From Siphonodentalium dalli (lineage: Eukaryota; Mollusca; Scaphopoda; Gadilida; Siphonodentaliidae): a stretch of 64,000 bases of DNA. The notes beneath the pieces are model-generated. The model made no database searches. It worked only from the letters and a program-made list of their open reading frames with translations, and had not been told where the DNA came from. The position numbers and the translations under genes were made by a program. Of the stretch, positions 43,482 through 55,973 are shown piece by piece. Where the stretch lies: assembly GCA_032622095.1 (NCBI GenBank), contig CP136063.1:66229897-66293896 (forward strand), written 5' to 3'. Positions within the stretch are counted from its first letter, which is position 1, and each line of letters starts with the position of its first letter.

Positions 43482-43921
43482 AGGCGGATTATCTATTTGT
43501 AAACATTTATTATATAGTTACCGGGGTATAAAATATTAGATTTGAATCGACGACCCCTGTCCGGAAATGCTTCTATCGATTAATATTACTATTAACAGAG
43601 ACCAGAAATTTTATTGTACAATAAACATTAACTAGACTCATTATATGTCATTATCGCTTATATCTGTGGAACAAAAGAATACAAACAATCAATCTGGGAC
43701 AGTTGACTTTCGGTGCATAGCCCAGTGCTCTATATTGCAATATGGTATCATCCGAATGGTCTGTTCTAAAAAAAGTAACATAAACGGTCCCGATTTAATA
43801 TTCGAAATAAAATCAATATTAATTGACAGAAGCTTTTCTGGACAGGGGTCTTCAGTTCATATCTATTATTTTATACCCACGCAACTGTTTAAAATTTGTT
43901 ATTTAAAGAGATAATCCATCT
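43482..43921. mobile_element. TTAA-flanked TIR element, family 2, copy b
   Basis: aggcggattatct after TTAA (43478-43481) and agataatccatct before TTAA (43922-43925). The gacccctgtccggaaatgct and ggacaggggtcttcagttc subterminal blocks identify the family. An open frame at 43645-43914 is shared with the copy at 61514 but lies within the inverted repeat and is not considered coding. Confidence 0.8.
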
Positions 43922-43925
43922 TTAA

Positions 43926-45039
43926 ACATTGGCTGTGTGGATGCTAGCATGCATGGGTTAGCAGCTGGCCATTGTAAAGCAGTGGACTCTGTTTAGAATA
44001 AAATGCTAATCCCCAATCAAACCAACCAGACCATGCCATACTAGTTCTAGTATGTAGGTCAGCACTCACTTATAGGATAATCACCGATGTGGAGTTGACA
44101 GTGGTAAAAGCCATTCACACTGGATCAATGGGCATGGTTTCTATGATTACCAATATATATGAACAGAATTCTTTATTTGGACTCTATTTTTTTGTGTGGA
44201 AAATTGGGTCCACAAAGCCCTTAACATAAGTTCAGATTATGATATATTTCAGAACTATGTCCATCAATTTTGATATTTAGATTACTTTAGGCACGTTTTT
44301 TAGCAAAGATAATAGCCAGTATATCACACATTCCTATTCTATCAAAACAATAGAAGCAGGTTGTTTACACAGTAACCAGTCGACTAATCACGCCTCACAC
44401 TTCAGAGGATGAGATGACTTCAGAACGTATGATAGATAATCACTTTCATATGCCGACCACATACAGTATATAAGCAGTGCAATTATTATCTGACATCATA
44501 ACCATATGTGTAAAAGCAGTTTTGACCTGCCAGACCGAAACTTCATCATCAACCGTCATATTCGTTCGTCAAATTTAGTCCTCATAATTTTTCATATTCA
44601 TTTAAGTTCATGTTATATATATATATAAATGTTCTTATGTTTTTATTCTTGCATGTTATCAGCGAAATAAATAATTATTACTACTAGTACTACCAAACTA
44701 TCCAATCTATCTCCCAACAACCATTTGAGAGAGGGGGAAAGAGGGAGAGAGGAAGCAAGCAAAACGACACCAAAGAAAACCACTTAAATAAGACATTATC
44801 CATTGGACCGAGTTGGCACGGGCGAGTTGGCAAGGGGCGAGTTGGCTCGGGGCGAGCTGGCACATGTTGACTGGGGCGAGTGGGCCCTGGGGCGAACTGG
44901 CCCGTTTCCAGGGACATTACCTCGCTCGAGATGTCGCTGTAAGGCTGACTTCCGGTATTCTAAATGAAAGTGTCAATGACACTGTAGCTCAACTTAGGTA
45001 GGGGAATAATTTAATGGTTGACAGTAAATGGAGGAATAG
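43926..45039. other. Intergenic stretch with a short GC-rich tandem repeat
   Basis: No gene. At 44813-44915 a degenerate ~14-bp repeat with core gggcgagttggc is present, in about seven units. Confidence 0.5.
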
Positions 45040-47285
45040 AAGAGGTGCTACATGTAATTGAAATGTCTAACCTGTGCCATAGATGAAGGAAGGATAGATA
45101 CGTCACTCAATTTCAAAGTCATTTGATCGGCCAATCGGTAACGCGCTCAGATTCTGTCCGCCATTGCTAAAGGTAGTTCAACTCCGATTCTTCTAATCAA
45201 AACAGTGCTTTCTCATCGCAATAAAAAGAGGTAAATCTGGCGTCTATTGCAGCTGAATTAATTGTACACCAACTGTCATGAATTATCAGAATCTCACGTT
45301 TCAAAGGGTTTCCGTTGTGGAGTAAGAAAGGTGAGTTTTTATGCCGTTTGAGACCATTTTTGTAGTAAAACAACACGAAATTATGTATTCTATTTTTGTC
45401 CTTTTCACCTGGATTAAGTTATGTGATATACGACTTTCAAAATGAAATTAATTTAATACATCTCACCTGGTTGCATTTGGTAATTTGAATAGTATGTATG
45501 TATGGGGTACCGATCCAAACTTGTTTTATAGAAGAAATGTTTCAATGACAGCTGTCAGATGTCAAGAATTTCCATGCCACTACCAGGTGTGATCAGGTGT
45601 ACTACAGTAACAATTTAGAAATGAATAGACAAATCAATTCACCAATTGGGCAGTTTACATGTCCTACTCCTAGATTATATTGTAGTTATTATACTATTCA
45701 TAGTTTGAATTGTTTCATGTCCCCTTTATGTAATATATATCATTTGTTCATAACATATTTTTCATATAGTCTTTTGATCATTAGATAATATAATCACATT
45801 CATAATGCGACTGAGTGGGCATTAATTATAATTTATACACATACTGGTCAGCTGTGTTGAAATATAATATCATTAGCTTTATTTATTAATATATTATAGC
45901 AATAGCATTATTGTTGTATGATAATTTATTACTGCTATCATAAAGAGGTGTTAACAACTGAATATGTAAACATGGTTTGCCAATGTAGGTACTGGTGAGT
46001 GGTGTAGTACTGCACATGGGAAATATCCCAATATAAGATATTTCATACCAGTATGCCTAACCTGTAAATTATTTATAAATTAAAATTATATGCTTCAAAT
46101 TCTGTATCATTTCAGGAAGTGGACAGATATGTCAATGGCAACACCTTCAAAAACATTGGTGGGTCAGAAAGTTATGTGTGCAACATGCGTGAGGCGACAA
46201 AAAAACCAGAGAGACAGAATGAGATGCAGAATGCAATGATGTGTTCAAGATAAAGAAGGAATTTAACTATACTTGTGCGAAAATCCTGGATAAAAATCTA
46301 GCTGATGTTTCATTGACTGTCAAGGAAAGAGCCACAAATGATTATAATATTTATAAGTTCATCATTAAATTAATAATAAATTACAAACATTGTTCATCTC
46401 TCTATCACATGCCACATGGTACTTATCCACACTAAGGCAACACCCATGTCCATATGAACATTATGAGTCCCGGACTGTCCCCTCCAGTCTGAAAATAAGT
46501 ATCCTCTAGCTCCCAATAGCATTTAAAGATCCTATTCAGCTTCAGTAACTGTAATTCTCTAATGGACTATAAGTATGTTATCATACTAGTATATACAAAA
46601 ATTACAAATTGTACGATAATCATTAACTATTTTATTACTGTATGGATTATATTGCACAGTTTCAAAATAGCCTATACAATTAACTATTCTTCGTTGATAT
46701 GTATTTTAATATCATTGTGGACAGAGATACCCTTTACATTCATGTTTAGGTTAATTCATATAATAAGACCACACACACGCCTGTTTGTTGAACTTATTAG
46801 ATGAAACCCCCTACTGTGACCCCCTACATGGAATCTCAAGCTGGGACCACCCCATAATGTGAAGTAGACTATTGCGGGACATGTATCAACAAAGAAATAT
46901 ATTCCCTGCCTTGTGTGTTCAATGTTATAAAGCCCCCTGTCGTAATGGTCAGAACATCTAAAAGTTTCCAGGTTTTATACTGGTAGAATATGATCTCTGT
47001 ACAGCCGTTAGCCAACTACAGATCAAATACACGTATGTATCCGTGGAATGATAATCATAATGAGTGATAATTAGTAGGTGGACATATATTATGTATGCAT
47101 ATACACGGAGTAGTGAACCCCTTATAGTGTCCGTTAAGCCTACGCGAACTCGATGTAAATATAACGTAAAATTATCTCCCCCTAGTTTTCTGAAACTACA
47201 TTAACGCTTGAGGGCCAAAGCAATGGCGACGTCCTGTAGTGTTACAGATTGATAACCATGAGTGCGACGTCTATCCTATTTTTAG
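45040..47285. repeat. Segmental duplication, copy 1 (about 2.2 kb)
   Basis: Homologous to 48960-51170. The matching parts are 45040-46540 (aggtgctacatgtaattgaa through ctccagtctgaaa) and 47140-47285 (cctacgcgaactcgatgtaa through ctatttttagtctatg); the section between them differs. Conserved splice-like signals suggest a two-exon unit: donor aaag|gtgag at 45331 and acceptor atttcag|gaag ending at 46115, enclosing a ~785-nt intron. The frames around the junction are not open on the 5' side (the ATG at about 45279 runs to taa before the donor), so a non-coding RNA or gene relic is more likely than a protein gene. Confidence 0.7.
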
Positions 47286-47324
47286 TCTATGCCTGTGTCA
47301 AAGGATTTAGTCATGCAAAGAGTA

Positions 47325-48230
47325 AAATCCAAGATGGCTGCTGGCAGCCATGTTTTTTGGCCAATTGACCCCAAAAGGACTCGTTCCCATCTACGTGACA
47401 AATTTCATGAAGATCTGACCAAAGCTACGACCTACAAATTTCATGATGATCAGACGAACAGTACGACCTGTAGCCCGCGCCAATGGATTGAATTTTGAAA
47501 TCCAAGATGGCTGCCAGCAGCCATGTTTTTTTGCCGAATGACCCCAAAATGACTCGTTCCCATCTACATGTCATTGTTAAAATCCATGACAAATTTCATG
47601 AAGTTCCAACCAAAGCTACGACCTGTAGCCCGCGCGAAAGGATTTAGTCATGCAAAGAGTAAAATCCAAGATGGCTGCTGGCAGCCATGTTTTTTTTACC
47701 AAATGACCCCAAAACCACTCGTTCCCATCTACATGCCATTGTTAACATCCATGACAAATTTCATGACGATCTCACCAAAAATTCGACCTGTAGCCCGCGC
47801 CAAAGGATTTAGTCATGCAAAGAGTAAAATCCAAGATGGCTGCTGGCAGTTTTTTGGACAAATGACCCCAAAATGACTCGTTCCCATCTACATGTCAATA
47901 TTAACATCCATGACAAATTTCATGATGATCAGACAAGCAGTACGACCTGAGGTCCGCGCCAATGTATTGAATTTTGAAATCCAAGATGGCCGCTGGCGGC
48001 CATGTTTTTTCGCCGAATGACCCCAAAATGACTCGTTCCCATCTACATGTCATTGTCAACATTCACGACAAATATCATAATGATGAGACCAAAGGTACGA
48101 CCTGTAGCACGCGCGAAAGGATTTAGTCATGCAAAGAGTAAAATCCAAGATGGCTGCTGGCAGCCATGTTTTTTGGCCAAATGACCCCAAAATGACTCGT
48201 TGCCATCTACATGTCAATATTAACATCTTA
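47325..48230. repeat. Tandem array of about 165-bp units with CCAAGATGGC(T/C)GC
   Basis: Six units anchored at 47326, 47499, 47663, 47828, 47978 and 48142. Each has aatccaagatggc, the palindrome atggctgctggcagccat in most units, then 'gaccccaaaatgactcgttc', 'catctacatgtca', 'atgacaaatttcatga' and 'acgacctgtagcccgcgc'. A lone unit lies at 25795-25890. The AAGATGGCNGC core resembles the YY1/Pho recognition sequence. Confidence 0.85.
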
Positions 48231-48542
48231 CAAAGTAAGTTGAGCTAAAAAGGCAAACCGACCATGGATTGGAAAGGTGTGTTGCCGTCTATGAAATCGT
48301 GTGACAATCGATCGTTCGAAATCTTCTTGGATTTCGCGCTAAAACGAAAAAATGGCTATATAAACCTTTACTAGGCTTTAGTGCTCCAATAAACCATTGG
48401 GATCAATTATAACCTGACTAACGAATTTTAAGAAAATTAGTGGGACACAATAAACTCAATCAAATGGTTATGCTTATGTTCTAAATTACTACTATACCCA
48501 AAATATTTCAACGAAATCTCAAATACAAAAAAGGGTTTGTTA

Positions 48543-48608
48543 TGTCACAGGCTTTGGTAGTTTTATATATCTTTTTCATGAAAATTTTATCCTATTTTAC
48601 TTATAAAG
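48543..48608 (-). repeat. Inverted repeat partner of 51590-51650
   Basis: cacaggctttggtagtttta to ataaaattttcat-type sequence pairs, about 60 bp with few mismatches, with aaaactaccaaagcctgtgg at 51630. The pair lies on either side of duplication copy 2. Confidence 0.7.
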
Positions 48609-48959
48609 AGTACAGGTATATAAGTAATTCTGTAGCAGAAATCACCAAATTTTAAAACATTGTTTTAACCACTCACACATGTATGTTGTCTATATGAATA
48701 TATGCTAATATATACTTCAATACACCAATATATATATATTACCTAATTCACCATACACACATTGTTCCTAAAAAACAATATTTGGAAGAAATAAAATTGT
48801 TGAAAATGTACGTTTGTCACGGCAATTGCTGCTGTAGGGGTGGGTCTACTCGGTTGACTATCTGATTGATCCAGGTCTGTTCGATTATCGACCTGCTGTT
48901 CCAGTCTTGGACAGAGTTTTGGATTTTGTACGCAAAACCATAGATGAAGGAAGGATAGA

Positions 48960-51170
48960 TAGAGGTGCTACATGTAATTGAAATGTCTAACCTGTGCCAT
49001 AGATGAAGGAAGGATAGATACGTCACTCAAAGTCATTTGATCGGCCAATCGGTAACGCACTCAGATTCTGTCCGCCATTGCTAAAGGTAGTTCAACTCTG
49101 ATTCTTCTAATCAAAATAGTGCTTTCTCATCGCAATAAAAAGAGGAAAATCTGGCGTCTATTGCAGCTGAATTAATTATGCACCAACTGTCATGAATTAT
49201 CAGAATCTCACGTTTCAAAGGGTGTCCGTTGGGGAGTAAGAAAGGTGAGTTTTTATGCCGTTTGATGCAATTTTTGTAGTAAACAACACGACATTTAGTT
49301 GGTGGACCCAACTATTCAAACAGAGCTAGACGCTATGCTATGCTAATAAAAGTCAGGTTTACGGACTAGGTTGCATTGGTTATTTGAATATCATGTATAT
49401 GGGGTACCGATCCAAACTTGTTTTATGGAAGAAATATTTCAATGACAGCTGTCAGATGTCAAGAATTTCCATGCCACTGCCAGGTGTGATCAGGTGTACT
49501 ACAGTAATAAATAAATAATTTAGAAATGAATAGTCAAAACAATTCACAAATTGGGCAGTTTAGATGTCCTACTCCTAGATTCTAATTGTAGTGATCATAC
49601 TATTCATAGTTTGAATTGTTTCATGCCCCCTTTATGTAATAGATAACATTTGTTGATAGCATATTTTTCATGTAGTATTTTGATCATTAATAGATGATAT
49701 AATCACATTCATAATGCATAATGTTAATAAATGACATTGAGACTTGAGTGGGCATTAATTATAATTTATACACACACTGGTCAGCTATGTTGAAATATAA
49801 TATCATTAGCCTTATTTATTATTATATTATAGCACTAGTATTATTTTTGTAAGATAATTTATTACTGCTATCACAAAGAGGTGTGAACAATTGAATATTA
49901 CATGGGTTGCCAATGTAGGCACTGGTGAGTGGTGTGGTACTGTACTGCATGGGAAATATCCCAATATAAATTATTTTATACCAGTAACCTGTAAATTATT
50001 TATAAATTAAAATTAAATGCTTCAAATTCTATATCATTTCAGGAAGTGGGCAGATAATGGCAACGCCTTCATAACATTGGTGGGTCAGAAAGTTACGTGT
50101 GCAACATGCGTAAGCCGAAAATAATCCAGAGAGACAGAATGAGATGCACAATGCAATGATGTGTTCAAGATAAAATAGGAATTGAACTATACTTGTGCGA
50201 AAATCCTGGATAAAAAACTAGCTGATGTCTCATTGACTATCAAGGAAAGAGCCACAAATGATTAATATTTATAAGTTCATCATTAAATTAATTAAATTAC
50301 AAACATTGTCTCTCTATCACATTGTAATTATCCACACTAAGGCAACCCCCATGTTCATATGCACATTGTGTGTCCCCGGGACTGTCCCCTCCAGTCTGAA
50401 AAAGTATCCTCTAGCTCAAATAACTACTAAATGATTATTAGTTTATATAAATAGACATGATATGTCTGTTTCCAGGATGAAATTGTAATATATAATATAT
50501 ATAAAAGTTAAAAAGTTCCCGTATCCCGGTTGAATCGGGATAGTGATTCAAATGGGGAGGACCTGACATATATATATCTATTGATTAGCAGCAACGTATA
50601 TGTGTACGTTTATAAGAAAAATCACTCGGCATTCTGTGAAGCAATATCCCTCCAATATTTGCACCAGCTGATCGAGGAAAATTACAAAACTAAATCCCCA
50701 CTACACGTAAGAAATCAGATCCCTCCAATACTTGCACTAGCTCATCGAGAAAATTACAGAACGAAATCCACACTACACGTAAGAAATCGGAGTAAATAAA
50801 CATCAACGCAAAATTCACAAGATATCACAAGACAGTTTGTTAGTTTTTCAATATGCCGGCGTAAACAACATCGAATTGCGGGCACTTTCTATTTCAGGAA
50901 AACCTATCTTGAACAAAATCGCATTCTTAGGCATTCGGTTAATGTCACCTAAAATGCATAATGTTACAAAGTTAGTATAAAGTACATTTATTACGGATAT
51001 CTCTCGACAACCTACGCGAACTCGATGTAAATATAACGAAAAATTATCTCCCCCTAGTTTTCTGAACTACCTTAACGCTTGAGGGCCAACCCAATGGCGA
51101 CGTCCAATAGCGTTACAGTTTGATATAAACCATGAGTGCGACGTCTATCCTATTTTTAGTCTATGGCAAA
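48960..51170. repeat. Segmental duplication, copy 2
   Basis: The diverged partner of 45040-47285 with small indels. The donor aaag|gtgag (49245) and acceptor atttcag|gaag (ending 50042) are both retained. Its second 'exon' has a stop five codons in (gaagtgggcagataa), unlike copy 1. The motif ccatagatgaaggaaggata appears twice at its start (48941 and 48999). A two-unit ~70-bp direct repeat (50648-50718 and 50720-50790) lies in its non-homologous middle. Confidence 0.7.
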
Positions 51171-51982
51171 ACAACCCCAGCGGCCCTATTATTGCTAAAG
51201 CCTTTAGTAAAGGGCGTTTGGTATGGCGCAAGGAGACATTTCGCGTCCAGGATTTGGTTACATTAGACATGATTACATTCAACATTTCAGTTAGTCAACT
51301 GGCGTTTATTTTGTTTCATTTTGATAAATAAATAAAATATTAGAAACCCTATTATTGAGTTCTGCTTAAATGTGTGACTAAGCCAATTGTTTTATTGGGG
51401 AGATATCTGGAACAATCCAATTTGAACACACTTTTATTTTCGTACCCGAGTACATTATGCTCTAGATGTTGTTATGATAATCCGCCTTTATCAAACCGGA
51501 ACTTGCGCAGAATATGGCATTTTAGGTATACAGTAACAGTGGGCACATCGCTACTTTCGTGGTTTAGTTATTTACCTGTACTCATTATAAGTAAAATAGG
51601 ATAAAATTTTCATGAAAAGGGTATATAAAACTACCAAAGCCTGTGGTTATGTTGCTAGTCTAGTGCAGACTGTGGAGTGTGGTACCGGTACTGGTAGTGG
51701 TAGTGTACATGTAATGTATTCGTTTCGAAAACGACTGAACAATATGTATTGGAAATCTGAAACGAAAACATTACTTAGTAACTTACTGGTTCTAACGATT
51801 TATCTTCAGTAGTTAACAAGGTGATACGCCAGTTATGCTCAATGTAAACACCGACGATTATCAATCTTTATTTGACGAGAGAACACAACATGACCTTCGG
51901 AAACCAACCAAACAAAATAAAATCTGGTCGTGAATAACCGGTACACCAACAAAGCGTTCTTATACAACTCAACATACATTAA
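51171..51982. other. Intergenic stretch
   Basis: No supported gene. It contains the inverted-repeat partner at 51590-51650. Confidence 0.4.
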
Positions 51983-52502
51983 AGATGGAGTATCTCTTTA
52001 AATAACAAATTTTAAATAGTTGCGTGGGTATAAAATAATAGATATGAACTGAAGACCCCTGTCCGGAAAAGCTTCTATCAATTAATATTGATTTTTTTTC
52101 GAATATTAAATCGGGACCGTTTATGTTACTATTTTTAGAACAGACCATTCGGATGATACCATATCACGATATAGAGCACTGGGCAGTTCCTATGGCTACG
52201 CACCGAAAGTCAAATGTCCCAGATTGATCGTGTGTGTTGTTTTGTTCCACAGATATAAGCGATAATGAGTATAATTAACGTTTATTTGTGACAAAATTGT
52301 ACAATATAATTTCTGGTCTCTGTTAACAGTAACCACTATTGTTCGTTAGCTGAACAAACACACCTTTTTAGACCAGAAAATATTCTAAATAAAATTAATA
52401 TTAATCGATAGAAGCATTTCTGGACAGGAGTCTTCGATTCAAATCTAATATTTTATACACCGGTAACTATATAATACATGTTTACAAAGAGATAATCCAC
52501 CT
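51983..52502. mobile_element. TTAA-flanked TIR element, family 2, copy c
   Basis: TTAA at 51979-51982 and 52503-52506. It starts agatggagtatctcttta and ends agagataatccacct. Both arms carry the tccggaaaagcttctatcaa / atcgatagaagcatttct pair. Confidence 0.85.
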
Positions 52503-52506
52503 TTAA

Positions 52507-53087
52507 CTTCACAAAACTACCATGGTGTGACCACATTCATTTTTCTCTATTTGTTTGAAAAGAAAAGTGAAAATAAAAGTGAATTATCATCAGTTGTGTG
52601 TATAACTGTACTATGTATGAGCTGAATGGAACCAAGCTTGAAATGGGTCTGTGAAGATTCGGGTGGTTGTAGGCCTATTGGCCGAATCTACCTGGGTTTA
52701 AACCTATTTTGGGAAGGAAGGTTTTGTGTTTTGTGTCTTTTTGACATATTTTATGAAATTATTTTTTGTTTATAATAAAGAAAGTTTAATTTGATCTATT
52801 ATGAAGTATGTGGACATATATTTTGAATAGTTTTACATGGATAAATCGTTATCACGAATTATCAATAAGAAACAATGTACTGTATAAAGGCAGTTTTTGT
52901 GTTAAAATTACATTGTCTCTAAGATACAAGGCCAAAAATAGTTGAAACACGGGTATGAAACTGCGTAAAAACTGGTTTTAGTTTAAATATGTTTTATTTA
53001 ACCAAAGTATTGTACAAAAACTCACGGTACAGGTCTTAATATGATGGAATGTAACGATTGTCATATATATTACTTTTTATTTTGGAG
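52507..53087. other. Intergenic stretch
   Basis: AT-rich with no recognisable gene or repeat. Confidence 0.4.
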
Positions 53088-53091
53088 TTAA

Positions 53092-53709
53092 AGGGGTACT
53101 GTACACAGAGATAGGCAATTTTTTATTTACTCCCATTGACATAACTTTCAAGTTAGATTGTGTTCGTGTTTATATGAGTTTCGTATAAACCTAATTTAGC
53201 GACGAAAATATTGATCTTGGAAATAAAAATATTACGATTTCAAACTACGCGCCATGTTTTTGACCTTCACTGGAGAAGACGCAGGTTGCAGGATGAACCG
53301 GAAGTTCAATTGATGCCTGCAATCTCTTCCATCGAACAATCTCACCCCCTATAAAAATACTTGACGCTTTATGAATCTTGTTTCTTCTCTTTTTCCAAAT
53401 TGGTTATAGCGGGACTTCCCTTTGCATGTAACATGTTTTGTTCGCAACTCAATAATGTTCGTCGTAAACGGCCGTCGATAAAAGACACCCAACATGTGAG
53501 ATTTCAAGAACGGTAACTCGTAATGGCATAATGACTCCAGCCATAAATTCATTTATATTAAATAATTCAATTTGACTTTTATGATAGCCTGTTAACCGGA
53601 ACGTTTTCAGTAGACATCGTCAACTCAAATACGTTATTTTAAAATATAATATTTATATTAGATCGCAATTGTTACCGGGAATTTATTGAAATTGGCGTAC
53701 AGTACCCCT
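53092..53709. mobile_element. TTAA-flanked TIR element, family 1 copy 2
   Basis: aggggtactgtac / gtacagtacccct termini between TTAA at 53088-53091 and 53710-53713. It is homologous, in reverse orientation, to 15823-16420. Confidence 0.85.
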
Positions 53710-53838
53710 TTAATGCTTAAGCTTATTTTAAAGGTACTCAATTACTATTTCTTTAGCTTCGGGGAGGGGGGGGGGGGTGTAAAAATATTTGATCGAGTCG
53801 AGGAACCTACCCATCAACTCTCTGAGTGATCAGATATT

Positions 53839-53870
53839 ATTATTATTATTATTATTATTATAGATACATT
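53839..53870 (+). repeat. (ATT)n microsatellite
   Basis: About nine ATT repeats at the start of a short AT-rich stretch. A G-run at 53767-53777 lies just upstream. Confidence 0.85.
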
Positions 53871-53874
53871 TAGA

Positions 53875-55478
53875 GCGCATTATACAATAAATTAGTTTCA
53901 ATGCGCTTACAATACAGACATGGCACACATCCTAAAATAATAGTAAATAGCGATTGTATAAAGTTATATACAAAGTACCTAACTACAAAATACGCAAACT
54001 TAACCTAACTCTCAACCGCAGTAAAGGCAATATAAATAAATAAATAAATAACAGTTTGTATAGCGTAAAATCCACCAAAATGCTCTAAAACTCTTGACAT
54101 GTTAAACATAAAATACAATTGCAAATATAAGACATAATTTTGGACATCAACAAAAAACGTTAAACTATAAGTGAGACGTTACTAAGAAATACAAAAGCGC
54201 ATAATATTACAAATCGAAAAAAAAATATTAAAAAAGTTACTGGTAAATTGGGGTGGTAACATGCTAAAAAATGCTAACATCGAAAAAAGGGTGTAAAATG
54301 GCCATGAAATACCATGAAAATGGGAAAGATCGGGAAAGATATGGAAATAATCTGGCATTCTGCGAAAGCATTCAATTTCAATGTGTATTTTAATTGTTGA
54401 ACTAATTCTTCAGCTGCTTTCAACAAGTGAACAATTTGTCGATAACCTTTATTCTACATGTGAAAGAACGGCGTCTGAAATATCTGCTGCCAAAACTATA
54501 TTTGTGCCTGATGACTCCAGCAAGGCTACATGTTCATACTGTGTGGTGAACGTTTTGCGCAGTGGCATTGTGCGCGAGTACCCCAAGTCCATTCCGGGCT
54601 TGGTTTGGTGATCGAGACTGTTACCTGTTCGATTGTGGACAGTTGTTAAGACGGTCTTATTTCGGTTCCGTTGATAACCGGACACGTTTCAATTCTGCGA
54701 ACACCGGCTTAATCATTGACAATTTCCACTAAATTTGACTTAGAGAGCAGAGATTCATGGCACGTTCCAGGGTCTTGATTTCATTCGACGCAGTGCTGAT
54801 GTTGGACAATGCAGTATTGCGACTTAGTATCAAAACACATCTGGCACATTTACTGAAACTGAGGATACAGGTACAATTAACACGAGCTTCGATGTCAACC
54901 AATAGTGACAATAATAACAACAACTCAACGAGTTTTAGAATGTTGAAAATGCAGTTGACACTGAGTGACTGACAGTGTTCAGAATCTGATTGTTTCAAAG
55001 CACATGCATGTACATTTACGAGAGAATATACATTTACATGTACTGTGTGCACCAGTGTAATTCACAAGAGCTTCATGTCAACAACACCGTAAACAATGAA
55101 CTTACGCCTCGCAGTGACGGATCAGATCACATACCTACAATTCCAACTTTACAATTACACGGACAAATTCATCCAGTGTTCATCAATTTTCATTGAAACG
55201 TGTGGATATGAGACATTGTCATCATTCGCCATGTTATCGTCAAGTTACCGGGAGTACAGTGATGTTCTTATCAAACTACATGGCGACTCACTGATATCGA
55301 TACCAAGTCTGTGTCGTGATACCAGGATACAGTTTGATGCATCAAGCAGCATCATGCTTTATAATTTCATGGAAAATGTGCGACTACAGTAGAACGTTGT
55401 CACCAAGTCATCGCGCACAGTTATTATGGGATCTGCTGTTGTCTTGGAGGTTCCAATCCCAACTAGCTGTTATTGATA
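53875..55478. other. Intergenic stretch with several short open frames
   Basis: Frames at 54381-54611, 54757-54972, 54990-55196 and 55096-55392 (plus) have fairly protein-like composition, but I recognise no domain and no consistent splice pattern. The 55096 frame (FIQCSSIFIETCGYETLSS) could be an exon; there is not enough evidence to call a gene. Confidence 0.3.
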
Positions 55479-55480
55479 TA

Positions 55481-55971
55481 CAGTACCAGTCAAAAGAAGT
55501 GGTATATTACTAGTAAGCGCACTTTTTTTTCGCGCCCAATATTGCTATAATATTGCAAGTGGAAACGCTTATAAGAATGTCGCTTGTGACATTATTGCAA
55601 TATTTTGCGTTTAATATCTCAATAAATATTGCGCTCAAAATTGTGGCATTTAATCAAATTATTGCTTCTTCTATATTGTTTATTGTATAAATAGAGACAA
55701 TATTTTAGATATGTATATAATTATAGTTGTAAATGCCATATGTACACTATATGAACACTATATGCACAGCATTTATCTAATATAAATATAACACTATCGG
55801 GTCTGTATGAAATTTAGCGCTTAGTATCGCAACATTTTGCGTTCAATATTGCAATAATAAACGCGACAGATTTTTGGTAGTGTGCTATAATCACGCCTTT
55901 TTCTAAATTGAGCAAGCTCAATATTGCAATAAAGGTGCGCCTAAAAATACCACTTCCTCTAACTGGTACTG
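55481..55971. mobile_element. TA-flanked MITE (Tc1/mariner-like)
   Basis: Terminal repeats cagtaccagt.a.a.gaagtgg and ccacttc.t.t.actggtactg between TA at 55479-55480 and 55972-55973. The interior has aatattgcaata palindromes and gcgc-containing subterminal blocks (agcgcac, gtgcgcc). Non-coding. Confidence 0.85.
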
Positions 55972-55973
55972 TA

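Noticed and set aside
54381-55513. Cluster of plus-strand open frames that might be exons of one gene
   Set aside because: I could not find consistent donor/acceptor pairs or any domain; reported only as an intergenic note.
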